A stretch of DNA of 64,000 nucleotides. Origin: CAYJPV01 sp964372095 (GTDB lineage Bacteria; Acidobacteriota; Vicinamibacteria; Vicinamibacterales; JAKQTR01). The translations under genes and the position numbers were made by a program. The stretch is taken from assembly GCA_964372095.1 (NCBI GenBank), contig CAYJPV010000006.1, positions 124,001 through 188,000 of the forward strand, in the 5' to 3' direction. Below the pieces are notes generated by a model that searched no databases, was not told the origin of the DNA, and saw only the letters and a list, made by a program, of their open reading frames with translations. Positions 53,255 through 62,412 of the stretch are shown one piece after another (the stretch's first letter is position 1; every line of letters starts with the position of its first letter).

Positions 53255-53497
53255 TCACCGACTCGTAACGTAATCAGCACTTTCCTGAAACGTCGGGGGG
53301 ACCTTGGGCGAAAAGTCGGGACAGCCAGTTTCGGGGTCCTGCCAGGTGCCGTGGCAGGCGCACAAGCCAGCATCGCCACGCGTGGATCCCCAGGCAGACG
53401 AAAGAATCGTCAAGCCTGGCAGCGCATCTTCAAGTTCTTGGGGGTCGTCGACGAAGTGGCAGCACCGAGGGCAACTATCCAGCTCGACCGTACGCAT
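53255..53497 (-). CDS. Small Cys-rich protein leading the Nuo/GltD-HdrD operon
   Basis: An 80-residue soluble protein not recognised as a named family. Cysteines at 9, 12, 13, 46, 48 and 59 (DSCPRCCHF; LCACHG; GCPDFSP) suggest a zinc-ribbon or iron-sulfur site. ATG 53497 lies 16 nt after the predicted RNA start of promoter P6 and follows AGAGAGG. It precedes the GltD-HdrD gene by 30 bp. A small carrier or assembly factor for the complex is possible. Confidence 0.7.
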   Translation of the reverse strand: MRTVELDSCPRCCHFVDDPQELEDALPGLTILSSAWGSTRGDAGLCACHGTWQDPETGCPDFSPKVPPTFQESADYVTSR

Positions 53498-53523
53498 GTG
53501 ATGGCCTCTCTGGGCTTGATGCA

Positions 53524-53539
53524 TGCAACTCATGTGCCC
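53524..53539 (-). promoter_or_regulatory. Putative sigma-54 promoter of the Nuo/GltD-HdrD operon (P6)
   Basis: Minus strand GGGCACATGAGTTGCA, sharing GGGCACA and GTTGCA with P5. GG 53538-53537, ten bases, GC 53526-53525. RNA start near 53513. A clear dyad was not found upstream; GTTTC-N7-GTGAC at 53678-53694 is the nearest likeness and lies 148 bp away inside hemD. Confidence 0.68.
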
Positions 53540-53632
53540 CTGTCCCCACGCATGCCCGCCTTGCCAGGGCCGGTCTTCCATGCGCCGCACCGCCCGGACC
53601 GCCGGAATCCCGCAGACTGCTATGATTGACGC

Positions 53633-54412
53633 GTGGATCGAGCCGGCTCGCAGGTTCCTGCACCGTGGACCGTGGCGGTCACCCGCGACGAAACGATGGA
53701 TGGCCCTCTGAGCCAGGCGTTGTCTGCCCTGGGCTTTGTCCCGCTCCTGTGTCCCTGCACCGTTGAAGAACCCCCCGCCGACGAGGCGGCACTCCGGGCC
53801 GCAGCCGCCAAACTGGAGACCTACGACTGGGTCGTTTGCGCGAGCGCGCGGGCCGTCAACGCCCTGACGACGGCCCGCCAGGCCCCCTGGCCACTCGGGC
53901 TGCGGACGGCCGCCGTCGGTCACCGCACGGCGGCTGCGCTGGTGCGGGCTGGCGCCGATCCGCCGCCGGTCGTCGCGCCTGGCTCGGGGGCGGAAGCCCT
54001 GTGGGCCACACTGCAGAACCTGGACACGTGGTCGGACCGCCGGGTGCTGCTGCCGGCCGTGGCCGCCGGCCGCCAGGATCTCGTCGACGGCCTGCGGCGC
54101 GCCGGTGCCGACGTACATCTGGTCGAAGCGTACCGGATGGTGCCGCGCGCACCTGATGCGGTAAAGGCCGAGTGGCTGCGCCTCGCGCCCGACGCCGCGG
54201 TCTTCGGCAGCCCGTCTGCCGTGGAGACGTTGTTGCGCGCGGTCGGCCCCGACGCCCTGCGCCGCCTTCGTGCCATCGTCGCGGTGGGCCCGACCACGGC
54301 GGCGGCGATTGCCGCCCACGGTCTCGACGCCGTGGTGGCCGCACGCGCCGACTTCAGTGACGCGGCGCGGTGTCTCGAGGCCGTGCGCCTGGAGTTCCTG
54401 CGATGCCCGTGA
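53633..54412 (+). CDS. hemD: Uroporphyrinogen-III synthase
   Basis: A 259-residue HemD that closes and inverts ring D of hydroxymethylbilane, making the branch-point precursor of haem and siroheme. Features: VAVTRDETMDGPLSQALSAL at the start, WVVCASARAVNALTTA, AVGHRTAAALVRAGA and FGSPSAVETLL. GTG start at 53633. First gene of hemDCBL and divergent from the P6 operon. Unlike the shortened HemD-like tail of the siroheme synthase, it is full length. Confidence 0.88.
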   Translation: MDRAGSQVPAPWTVAVTRDETMDGPLSQALSALGFVPLLCPCTVEEPPADEAALRAAAAKLETYDWVVCASARAVNALTTARQAPWPLGLRTAAVGHRTAAALVRAGADPPPVVAPGSGAEALWATLQNLDTWSDRRVLLPAVAAGRQDLVDGLRRAGADVHLVEAYRMVPRAPDAVKAEWLRLAPDAAVFGSPSAVETLLRAVGPDALRRLRAIVAVGPTTAAAIAAHGLDAVVAARADFSDAARCLEAVRLEFLRCP

Positions 54413-55359
54413 TTCGCCTTGGCACGCGCGGCAGCGCGCTGGCCCGCTGGCAGAGCGACACGATCGCGGCGAGGCTCGGCACCGCGTGGCCCGACGTGCG
54501 CGTGTCAATCGTGGAGATCGTCTCCACCGGCGATCGTGTCACCGACGTGCCCCTCTCGAGCGTGGAGGGCACGGGGTTCTTCACGGCCGCCATCGAACGG
54601 GCGCTGCTGGCCGGCGAGGTGGATCTGGCGGTGCACAGTTACAAGGATCTGCCCGTCGAGCCGACGCCGGGGCTTCTGGTGGCCGCCGTGCCCGTGCGAG
54701 GCCCGGTGGAAGACGTCCTGTGCGCGCGTGGGGGATTGACCCTCGACGCACTGCCGCCAGGCGCCCGCATCGGGACCTGCAGCGCCAGGCGGATGGCGCA
54801 GGTCCGGGCGATCCGGCGCGACCTCGACATCGTGCCGTTGCGCGGCAACGTGCCGACGCGGATCGCCAGGGTGGAATCAGGCGAACTCGATGCCATCGTG
54901 CTGGCGCGCGCCGGCCTGGTTCGCCTGGGACTGGACGCGCACATCAGCGAGGTGTTCACGCCGGATCGTCTCGTGCCGGCGCCAGCCCAAGGGGCCCTGG
55001 CCGTCCAGTGCCGCGAAGACGACCACGCGACGGCCGCCCTGCTGCGCGGGCTCGACGATGCGCAGACCCGCCGCGAGGTGCAGACCGAGCGCACGATTTT
55101 GCATGCGCTCGGCGGCGGGTGCTCCGTGCCCGTCGGCGCCTTCGCCCGCACCACGGAGTCGGGCATCCACGTACACGCGGTGGTGCTCGACCTCGACGGC
55201 AGGCAGTCGGCGCGTGCCGAGGCGGACGGTCTCGACCCCGTGGACGTCGGCGCCACTGCCGCACGGCGCCTGCTCGACGGCGGGGCCGGGGACATCCTGA
55301 AGGCGTTCTTGAAACAGACGAGGCTTGCCCCCTATCCTGATACAGGAGATCAGACATGA
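54403..55359 (+). CDS. hemC: Porphobilinogen deaminase (hydroxymethylbilane synthase)
   Basis: A 318-residue HemC. N-terminal IRLGTRGSALARWQSDTIA, substrate Arg region GTCSARRMAQVRAIRRDL and the Cys that holds the dipyrromethane cofactor in LGGGCSVPVGAFA. ATG 54403 overlaps the hemD end by 10 bp and follows GGAG. Supplies HemD. Confidence 0.95.
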   Translation: MPVIRLGTRGSALARWQSDTIAARLGTAWPDVRVSIVEIVSTGDRVTDVPLSSVEGTGFFTAAIERALLAGEVDLAVHSYKDLPVEPTPGLLVAAVPVRGPVEDVLCARGGLTLDALPPGARIGTCSARRMAQVRAIRRDLDIVPLRGNVPTRIARVESGELDAIVLARAGLVRLGLDAHISEVFTPDRLVPAPAQGALAVQCREDDHATAALLRGLDDAQTRREVQTERTILHALGGGCSVPVGAFARTTESGIHVHAVVLDLDGRQSARAEADGLDPVDVGATAARRLLDGGAGDILKAFLKQTRLAPYPDTGDQT

Positions 55360-56366
55360 GCTTTCCCATTCACCGCGGACGGCGACTGCGTCAGACACCG
55401 ACCATGCGGGCGCTCGCAACCGAAACCCGGCTGGCTGCCGAACAACTCGTGGCACCGCTGTTCGTGTGCGAAGGGCGCAACGTCAGCGAGCCCATTGCCT
55501 CGCTGACCGGTCACGCGAGGTTGTCGCCCGAACTGGCGGCGAAAGAAGCAGCCGCGTTGTTCGCCCTGGGCATTCGTTCCGTGCTGTTGTTCGGCATCCC
55601 GTCGAGCAAGGACGCCCGGGGCAGCGGCGCGTGGGATCCGGCAGGACCGGTTCCTCTGGCGATCCGCGCCATCAAGGCGGCGGTTCCGGCCATGGCGGTC
55701 TGGGCCGATGTGTGCATGTGCGAGTACACCGACCACGGGCACTGCGGCGTCCTGGATCATGACGAGGTGGACAACGACGCGACGTTGCCGCTGCTCGCGA
55801 AAGCGTCGGTGGCCTACGCCGAGGCCGGGGCTGACGTGATTGCGCCGTCGGACATGATGGACGGCCGCGTCGCGGCCATCCGCGCGGCGCTGGACGCGGC
55901 CGGGCGGTCACGGACGGTAATCGTGTCGTACGCGGTGAAGTACGCCTCGGCGTTCTACGGCCCGTTCCGCGACGCGGCCGGTTCCACGCCGCAGTTCGGC
56001 GACCGCCGCGGGTATCAGATGGACCCGCCCAACGTCCGGGAAGCCGTGCGTGAGGCGCTGGCCGACGTTGCCGAAGGCGCCGACATGGTGATGGTCAAGC
56101 CGGGCATGCCGTACCTCGACGTCATTCGTGCGGTCCGCGACCGGGTGGACGTGCCCATCGTCGCCTACCAGGTCTCCGGCGAGTACGCCATGCTGCACGC
56201 TGCAGCAGAACGCGGGTGGATCGATCTGCCGCGGGCCATGTCCGAATCGATCACCGCCATCAGGCGCGCGGGCGCAGACATCGTGATCACGTACTTCGCG
56301 CGGCAACTGGCGTTGAGCGGCGTGGCGGTCCAGACGGGCGTGCCGCTGCAGGAGCGCCGGTCTTGA
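55356..56366 (+). CDS. hemB: Delta-aminolevulinic acid dehydratase (porphobilinogen synthase)
   Basis: A 336-residue HemB. Active-site lysines in SYAVKYASAFYGPFRDAAGS and VMVKPGMPYLDVI; metal/Cys region DVCMCEYTDHGHCG, the zinc-type cysteines. Start overlaps the hemC stop (ATGA). Condenses two aminolevulinates to porphobilinogen. Confidence 0.96.
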   Translation: MSFPIHRGRRLRQTPTMRALATETRLAAEQLVAPLFVCEGRNVSEPIASLTGHARLSPELAAKEAAALFALGIRSVLLFGIPSSKDARGSGAWDPAGPVPLAIRAIKAAVPAMAVWADVCMCEYTDHGHCGVLDHDEVDNDATLPLLAKASVAYAEAGADVIAPSDMMDGRVAAIRAALDAAGRSRTVIVSYAVKYASAFYGPFRDAAGSTPQFGDRRGYQMDPPNVREAVREALADVAEGADMVMVKPGMPYLDVIRAVRDRVDVPIVAYQVSGEYAMLHAAAERGWIDLPRAMSESITAIRRAGADIVITYFARQLALSGVAVQTGVPLQERRS

Positions 56367-57664
56367 CGGCGCCGTCATCGCCGCAGCCGGCGACGTGGGT
56401 GGACCGCGCCAGCCGTGTGACGCCCGGCGGCGTCCATTCGCCCGTTCGTGCGTTCAAGGCCATGGGCATGGCGCCCCTGGCGATCGCCGACGCACGTGGC
56501 GCCCGGGTGCGCGACACGGACGGCCGGTGGTACACGGATTGGATCGGCGCCTGGGGCCCGGCGCTGCTGGGCCACGCCTTCGCCCCGATCGAAGAGGCCA
56601 TCGTCGCCGCGGCCCGGCAGGGCCTGGTCTTCGGACTGGCATCGCCACGCGAAATCGACCTCGCCGAGCGCATCGTGGCGCGGGTGCCCGGCTGCGACAT
56701 GGTCAGGCTGGTGGTCAGCGGGACGGAAGCCACGATGAGCGCGGTGCGCGTGGCGCGCGCCGCCACGGGCCGCCCAGGAATCCTCAAGTTCACGGGGGCC
56801 TACCACGGGCACGCGGACATGTTCCTGGTGGGCGCGGGCTCGGGTGCCGCCACCTTCGGCGTGCCGGATTCGCCTGGCGTCACGCGAGGCGCGGCCGGCG
56901 ACACGGCGCTCGCCCGTTTCAACGACCTGCACGACGTGGATCGCGTCTTCGACGCGTCCAGCGGTCAGATCGCCGCCGTCATCGTCGAACCGGTGGTGGG
57001 CAACATGGGCTGCGTGCCGCCTGAGGCCGGCTTCCTCGAAGGCTTGCGGGAGCGGTGCACGCGGCACGGGGCGGTCCTCATCTTCGACGAGGTGATGTGC
57101 GGCTTCCGCGTGGCACGCGGCGGCGCGGCCGCACGGTACGGGGTCACGCCCGACATGGTGACCCTGGGCAAGATCGCCGGCGGCGGCATGCCGCTCGCGG
57201 CCTTCGGCGGCGCGCGCACGTTGATGGAGCGCGTGGCGCCGTCCGGACCGGTCTATCAGGCCGGCACGTATGCCGCGCACCCGCTGGCCGTGGCCGCCGG
57301 CCTCGCGATGTTCGACGCGATCGATGCCAGACCCGATCTGTACGACGTGCTCGAACGCCGGGGCGCGCGGCTCCAGTCCGGGCTGGAAGAAGCCGCCCGC
57401 GACGCGCGCATCACCGTCTCGGTGCAGCGTGTGGCATCGATGTGGACGCTCTTCTTCTCACCGCGTCCTGTCCGCTCGTGGGACGATGCGTCGGTGGTGA
57501 GCCGGGAGTCGTACGCGCAGTTTTTCCGGGGCATGCTGGAGCGAGGCGTGCTGCTGCCGCCTTCGCCGTTCGAATCGGCCTTCCTGTCGCTGGCGCACGA
57601 CGAGGCGGTCATCGCCGAGACCGTCGCGGCCGCGCGCGACACCCTGAGGCACCTGGCGCGGTGA
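56363..57664 (+). CDS. hemL: Glutamate-1-semialdehyde 2,1-aminomutase
   Basis: A 433-residue PLP enzyme that makes 5-aminolevulinate from the HemA product. PLP Lys in TLGKIAGGGMPLAAFGG, Asp in LIFDEVMCGFRVARGG, and SGTEATMSAVRVARA. TTG start at 56363 overlapping the hemB stop (TTGA), with GGAG upstream; no ATG gives a full N-terminus. The usual QAGTLSGNP motif reads QAGTYAAHP. hemA, its partner, lies in the minus-strand dsr block. Confidence 0.93.
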   Translation: MTAPSSPQPATWVDRASRVTPGGVHSPVRAFKAMGMAPLAIADARGARVRDTDGRWYTDWIGAWGPALLGHAFAPIEEAIVAAARQGLVFGLASPREIDLAERIVARVPGCDMVRLVVSGTEATMSAVRVARAATGRPGILKFTGAYHGHADMFLVGAGSGAATFGVPDSPGVTRGAAGDTALARFNDLHDVDRVFDASSGQIAAVIVEPVVGNMGCVPPEAGFLEGLRERCTRHGAVLIFDEVMCGFRVARGGAAARYGVTPDMVTLGKIAGGGMPLAAFGGARTLMERVAPSGPVYQAGTYAAHPLAVAAGLAMFDAIDARPDLYDVLERRGARLQSGLEEAARDARITVSVQRVASMWTLFFSPRPVRSWDDASVVSRESYAQFFRGMLERGVLLPPSPFESAFLSLAHDEAVIAETVAAARDTLRHLAR

Positions 57665-57693
57665 CGACCGGTCAGCCGGGACTGTCGCGGTCT

Positions 57694-58317
57694 TCAACCC
57701 GTGTGGGTGGGTGGCTGGCGCAACACGCGCCCCGCCCACCACGTTCGCTGAATCACAGAGACGAAGACGACCGCGCACCAGGCCCAGGCCACCGGCTCCA
57801 TCCACTGGGGAAACACCACCCAGGCTCCGTAGACCACCGACGTTTCACCGGCCTCGGCCAGGCTGGATGTGAACTGGTACGTCCGATTGGTGTTCGTGAT
57901 GCGCGCGCCGGCACGGGTGGCCGCCTCCGAGAAGGCGAGCGTGCTGGTGATGGACAACACGTACGACGAGAGGATGGCGGTCCACACGACAGCCAGATTC
58001 GGGTGTGCCACCGCGAAGCCGACGATCATGCCCGAGTAGGCCGCCATGTCGAGCGTGATGTCCAGGTAACCGCCGAAGAGGCTCGACGTCCCGGCCTCGC
58101 GCGCCATCAATCCGTCGAGTCCGTCGCCGATCCGGCTGACGAGCCAGATCGCAAACCCGGTCCAGGTCCAGCCGGCGGCGATCAGGGTTGCCGCGACGAG
58201 CGCCAGGGCACACGCCAGCGCCGACATGCGGTTGGGTGTCAGACCAAGCCGGGTCAGGCGCCTGGCCAGGGGGCCGGCAAGGCTCGGCATCACCGCCCGG
58301 ACACGTTCATCGAACAT
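57694..58317 (-). CDS. CDP-alcohol phosphatidyltransferase family protein
   Basis: A 207-residue membrane enzyme with the family signature D-x2-DG-x2-AR-x8-G-x3-D-x3-D in DGLDGLMAREAGTSSLFGGY and the following LDITLD. About six helices. It joins an alcohol to a CDP-linked lipid; the substrate cannot be told from sequence. Start ATG 58317, divergent from the symporter at 58350 with a 32-bp gap. Confidence 0.88.
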   Translation of the reverse strand: MFDERVRAVMPSLAGPLARRLTRLGLTPNRMSALACALALVAATLIAAGWTWTGFAIWLVSRIGDGLDGLMAREAGTSSLFGGYLDITLDMAAYSGMIVGFAVAHPNLAVVWTAILSSYVLSITSTLAFSEAATRAGARITNTNRTYQFTSSLAEAGETSVVYGAWVVFPQWMEPVAWAWCAVVFVSVIQRTWWAGRVLRQPPTHTG

Positions 58318-58349
58318 GTCGTCCTCCGCCGGCCATCAGGATCCTGCGC

Positions 58350-59768
58350 ATGTTGACCATTCTCGACGTGTTCGTGTGCGCCGGGGTATTCGCGCTGCTG
58401 GCATGGACCGGAAGCCGCGCCGCCCGTGGCGATGACGACTTCCTGGTGGCCAACCGATCTCTCGGGCTCTTCCCGCTGGTGGCCACGCTGGTGATGACCG
58501 AGTTCAATACCAGCACGCTCCTGGCGTTCAGCGCCGTCGGCTACCGCGCCGGCCCGATGGCGGTTGCCATGCCGCTGGTCTTTCTGATCGGACTGGCATT
58601 CTACACCGTGACGGTGGCCAAGGCCTGGAAGCGGTTCAACCAGCTGTCGGTCGGGGAGTTGTTCGCGCGCCGCTACTCGCCGGCGCTGGGTCGGATGGTC
58701 TCGGTCCTTCTAATTCTCGCCATGACGGGATTCAGCGCGAGTTACGTGAAGTCGATGACGCTGCTCGCGCAGCCGCTGCTGCCGCAGGTGCATCCCGTGG
58801 CGCTGAGCGCGGTGATGACCATCCTGGTCGTCCTGATCGTGCTGCCGGGCGGGCTCGTGTCGGTGGTCCGCAGCGACATCCTCAGCTTCGCGATCACGCT
58901 GGTGATCGTGCCCGTGCTGCTGGTGGTGGGATGGGTCCAGAGCGGGCCGCTGGGCGGGCTGTCAGCGGCGTTCCCCGCCGATCAACTCGTAATGAACCCC
59001 ATCGCCCAGTGGGATCACCCCGCCCTGCCGTTCCGTTTCGTGAGCACGCTCGTCGTCCTGACGTGTTTCACCTACATCGCGGCCCCCTGGTACGGACAGA
59101 AGATCTTCGCGGCGCGTGACGAACGAACCGCGTTCGCCGCCGTCGCGTGGTCCGCCGTGATCGTCTTCCTGCTCTACGGCGCCCTGACGCTGGCGGCCGC
59201 CCACTACCGCGTGGTGGTGCCCAATCTGGCGGATCCGCAGGCGGCTGTCCCGTCGATGGTGGCGGCCTGGCTGCCGTCCGGGTTGCGAGGGGCGGGCTAC
59301 GCCGTCCTGTTTGGCGCGGCCATCACCACCCTGGCCGGCGTCTGGACCGCCATGGCCGCCATGGTCGCGGCCGACTTCGGCCTGCGTGACGCGCGGCACG
59401 TGAACCAGCAACGATGGGTGGTCGTCGGCTTCGCGACGCTCAGCTTCCTGGGCGGCGCGTTCCTCGTGGACGACATCCTCAATCGCCTGATCCTCGCCAA
59501 TATCCCGGTCGCGGCTCTGGCCTTCGCCTTGCTCGCCGGTTTCCACTGGCAGCGGGTGACCACGCCGGGCGCATGGGCCAGCGTGGTCGTCGGTCTCGTG
59601 TGGGGCGTGGGCTGTTTCGTCGTCGTGGGTGAAGCGGGCGGCTACACCTGGCCGTGGGCCATGTACGGCATCCCGTTGATCTTCGGAACCGGCATCATCG
59701 TCTCGCTGGCTACGCCGGCAACACGCGCACCTGCGGCGATCACGCCGGACCAGACGTCATTCGACTGA
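58350..59768 (+). CDS. Sodium:solute symporter family transporter
   Basis: A 472-residue SSS-family protein with about thirteen helices (ILDVFVCAGVFALLAWTGS; PLVFLIGLAFYTVTVAKAW; MVSVLLILAMTGFSASY; FTYIAAPWYGQKIFAARDE). Family motif FNQLSVGELFARRYSPALG. The substrate is unknown; relatives move solutes such as carboxylates, amino acids or pantothenate. ATG 58350 selected because longer frames run into the divergent gene. It converges with the kinase-reductase fusion. Confidence 0.88.
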   Translation: MLTILDVFVCAGVFALLAWTGSRAARGDDDFLVANRSLGLFPLVATLVMTEFNTSTLLAFSAVGYRAGPMAVAMPLVFLIGLAFYTVTVAKAWKRFNQLSVGELFARRYSPALGRMVSVLLILAMTGFSASYVKSMTLLAQPLLPQVHPVALSAVMTILVVLIVLPGGLVSVVRSDILSFAITLVIVPVLLVVGWVQSGPLGGLSAAFPADQLVMNPIAQWDHPALPFRFVSTLVVLTCFTYIAAPWYGQKIFAARDERTAFAAVAWSAVIVFLLYGALTLAAAHYRVVVPNLADPQAAVPSMVAAWLPSGLRGAGYAVLFGAAITTLAGVWTAMAAMVAADFGLRDARHVNQQRWVVVGFATLSFLGGAFLVDDILNRLILANIPVAALAFALLAGFHWQRVTTPGAWASVVVGLVWGVGCFVVVGEAGGYTWPWAMYGIPLIFGTGIIVSLATPATRAPAAITPDQTSFD

Positions 59769-59778
59769 GACGGCCACT

Positions 59779-62259
59779 TCACGAGAGCCGCTCGAGTTCA
59801 AACGGCCAGGCGTCGAGCCCGCCATCGAGGACCCGGACATCGGTGAACCCATTGGCCTTGAGAATCAGACTCGCTTCGTAGCTGCGCAGGCCCAGTTTGC
59901 AGACCAGGACAATGGTCCGGTCGCGAGGGAGTTCGTCAAACCTCGCGCGCATGGCCCCGAGCGGGATCGGGCGGCTCCCGGGCAGGCGGATCACGTCGGC
60001 TTCGGACGGCAGGCGTACGTCGATCAGCATCGGCGGATCGGGCCCCGCAAGCGCGTCGCGCAGTTCGAACGGCGTGATGCCGGCGAAACACCCGTCGAGT
60101 TTGTTGCGCAGCACGTTGGCTGCCGCGATCACCACATCCATGGCCATGGCGCAATGCGGCGCGTAGGCGAGGCTGAGACGCGACAGCCCGTCAAGGCTGA
60201 GTCCTGCCGCCAGCGCCGTGGCGACGATGTCGATCCGCTTGGCGACGTGCCCGCGGCCGAATACCTGCGCGCCAAGCAGACGCCTGGTCTGCCGGTCTGC
60301 AATCAGCACGAAGACCATCATCTGGGCGTCGGGGATGAAGTGCGCGTGATCGAGCCCGGGCACGATGGCCGCAACCGGATCGAATCCGGCTTCCCGGGCC
60401 TGTTCGATCGTGAGTCCGGTCCGCGCCACCGTCCCGTCGAACAGCCTGATAATCACCGTGCCCAGGGTCCCGGGATATTCCTCGGCGCCTCCGCAGAGGT
60501 TGACCGCGGCAATACGGCCCTGGATGGCTGCGGCCGCCGCGCCCGGGAACCACGACGGCTGCCCGGTCAGCACGTGCGGGCGTTCGGCGCAGTCGCCTGC
60601 CGCGTAGATGTCGGGGTCGGACGTGCGGAGATGGATGTCGACCCTGAACGCGCCCGACGGGCCCACCTCCAGGCCCGCCGCCGCGCCCAGCGCGGTCTCC
60701 GGGCGAACGCCGGCCGCCAGCACCGCGAAGTCGCAGGGCAGCCGGCGGCCGTCCTCCAGCACGACGTCCCGGACCCGTCCGTCGCCTTCGAACGCCGCAA
60801 CCCGTGCGCCGGTCAGGACCCGGATACCATGACTTTCGAGGTGCCGCTGCGTCAGCAGCCCGATCAGCGGGTCGACGACGCCGAGAATGGTGGGGTTCGC
60901 CTCGACGAGCGTGAGCCGGGCGCCGCGCATGGCAATCGCTTCGGTGATCTGGCACCCGAGGAGGCCCGCGCCCACGATCACGACGTCCTTCACCTGCGTG
61001 GGCCGCAGTTCGGCCCGCAGCGCCTCAGCGTCGGGCACCCCGTGCAATGTGCAGATCCCGCCGAGATCAACGCCTGGAATGTCGGGCCTGACCGGGCTCG
61101 CGCCGGTCGCCATGACGAGCTGGTCGTAGGGCAGATCACGTTCGCGCCCATCGAAGGCGCGAATCCGGACCGTCTTGGCGGCCCGATCGATGGCCACGGC
61201 CTCGGTCACGTCGAGCGTGCGCACATTTTTCAGTTCGTGGAAGAAGGACGAGTCGCGCACGGTTCCGAGTGCGGTCTCGAGGAGCCGCCGCTGGTCGGTA
61301 ATCAGCCCCGACACGTAGTAGGGCAACGCGCACCCGGAATACGCCAGGAACCGGCCACGCTCCACAATCGTGACCTCGGCGTGCGGATCGAGCCGCATGA
61401 CTTTGGCCGCGACCTTGGGTCCCGCCGCCACGCCACCGACAATGATGACTCGACGGGACGGCGGAGCCTGCCGGGACGCCTCGTTGGCGCCCTCTCCCTC
61501 TGACGCTCGCAGGGCCTCGTCGTCAGGCGGCGGACACGCGGGAAATGTTGCACGCGCACAGACGCCGCCGGAGGCTCCGGGCTCCAGGTTCAGCGTGGCC
61601 CCGATGCGGCGGGCGGCGCGAAAGGCAAACGCCAGCCCGAGCCCCGAGCCTTCCGTGCTGACCCGCCGGGCCGTGGGCGCCCGATAGAACTCGTGGAAGA
61701 GCCGCGCGTAACCCTCGGGGGGAATCCCGATGCCCGTATCGAGCACGTCAACGTGCAACCGCGGACCCGCAGCATCAGTGGGTTCGTCCCGGTACAGGCG
61801 GGCTGTAACGGAACCGCCCCGCGGCGTGTACTTGATGGCGTTGTCGACCAGCACAGACAGGATTTCGCGGATGAGGTCCGGTTCGCCGCGCACCCAGTTG
61901 AGTTCGGGATCCGGGCTTTCGAGGCGCGCCTCCAGGGCAACGTCTTTTGCAGCAGCCGTGTCGCGGTAGGCCTCACGGATGCCTGCGAACACGCGGCCGA
62001 GATTCACCGGACGCAGGGCGTCCTCAGCCATCGTGGACAGGGAGCGGAGTTTGATCAGGTCGCGGACGATCTTGGTGCCATGGCCGCACCGCTCGACGGC
62101 CTTCTCGACGAGCCAGCGCTGGTGCGGCTGCAGCGGGCCTGCAAACCCGCCCATGAGGGTGGCCAGAATTGTCTGGATCGTCGAGAGCGGAGCCTTGATC
62201 TGGTGCGCCGCTTCCGTTGCCAAGCGCATCAGCTCATCGTGGGCATCGTCGTCGCTCAT
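59779..62259 (-). CDS. Histidine kinase - CoA-disulfide reductase - rhodanese fusion
   Basis: An 826-residue soluble protein in one open frame. Residues 1-240 are a histidine kinase: His19 in AAHQIKAPLSTIQ, N box LVDNAIKYTP (137-146), G1 DTGIGIPP and G2 GSGLGLAFA. After a linker (about 245-268) comes an FAD/NAD(P) reductase: VIIVGGVAAGPKVAAKVMR (271-289), Cys310 in YSGCALPYYV as in CoA-disulfide reductase, second fold VVIVGAGLLGCQI and DIYAAGDCAER. The final 100 residues are a rhodanese with Cys787 in VLVCKLGLRS. No input domain or membrane helix is seen, so the reductase/rhodanese may itself be the sensor. ATG 62259 follows GAGGGAGAG. The partner regulator is not adjacent. Confidence 0.87.
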   Translation of the reverse strand: MSDDDAHDELMRLATEAAHQIKAPLSTIQTILATLMGGFAGPLQPHQRWLVEKAVERCGHGTKIVRDLIKLRSLSTMAEDALRPVNLGRVFAGIREAYRDTAAAKDVALEARLESPDPELNWVRGEPDLIREILSVLVDNAIKYTPRGGSVTARLYRDEPTDAAGPRLHVDVLDTGIGIPPEGYARLFHEFYRAPTARRVSTEGSGLGLAFAFRAARRIGATLNLEPGASGGVCARATFPACPPPDDEALRASEGEGANEASRQAPPSRRVIIVGGVAAGPKVAAKVMRLDPHAEVTIVERGRFLAYSGCALPYYVSGLITDQRRLLETALGTVRDSSFFHELKNVRTLDVTEAVAIDRAAKTVRIRAFDGRERDLPYDQLVMATGASPVRPDIPGVDLGGICTLHGVPDAEALRAELRPTQVKDVVIVGAGLLGCQITEAIAMRGARLTLVEANPTILGVVDPLIGLLTQRHLESHGIRVLTGARVAAFEGDGRVRDVVLEDGRRLPCDFAVLAAGVRPETALGAAAGLEVGPSGAFRVDIHLRTSDPDIYAAGDCAERPHVLTGQPSWFPGAAAAAIQGRIAAVNLCGGAEEYPGTLGTVIIRLFDGTVARTGLTIEQAREAGFDPVAAIVPGLDHAHFIPDAQMMVFVLIADRQTRRLLGAQVFGRGHVAKRIDIVATALAAGLSLDGLSRLSLAYAPHCAMAMDVVIAAANVLRNKLDGCFAGITPFELRDALAGPDPPMLIDVRLPSEADVIRLPGSRPIPLGAMRARFDELPRDRTIVLVCKLGLRSYEASLILKANGFTDVRVLDGGLDAWPFELERLS

Positions 62260-62412
62260 CTCTCCCTCTTCGCTCGCTCGGGTCCACGCGGGGGCGCGGC
62301 GAGGCGGTGCAGGGCGCTGGTCGAGACAGCACAAGACAAGAAACGGGCTGATTATAGCCCCGGCCTGCGGCGATCCGGCCGGCATTCGTGCAACGACGCA
62401 CAGGTGCGGCGT

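Noticed and set aside
53678..53694. GTTTC-N7-GTGAC as activator site for P6
   Set aside because: Spacing is 7 rather than 6, one half is degenerate, it lies inside hemD and it is 148 bp from the promoter, outside the range of the others.
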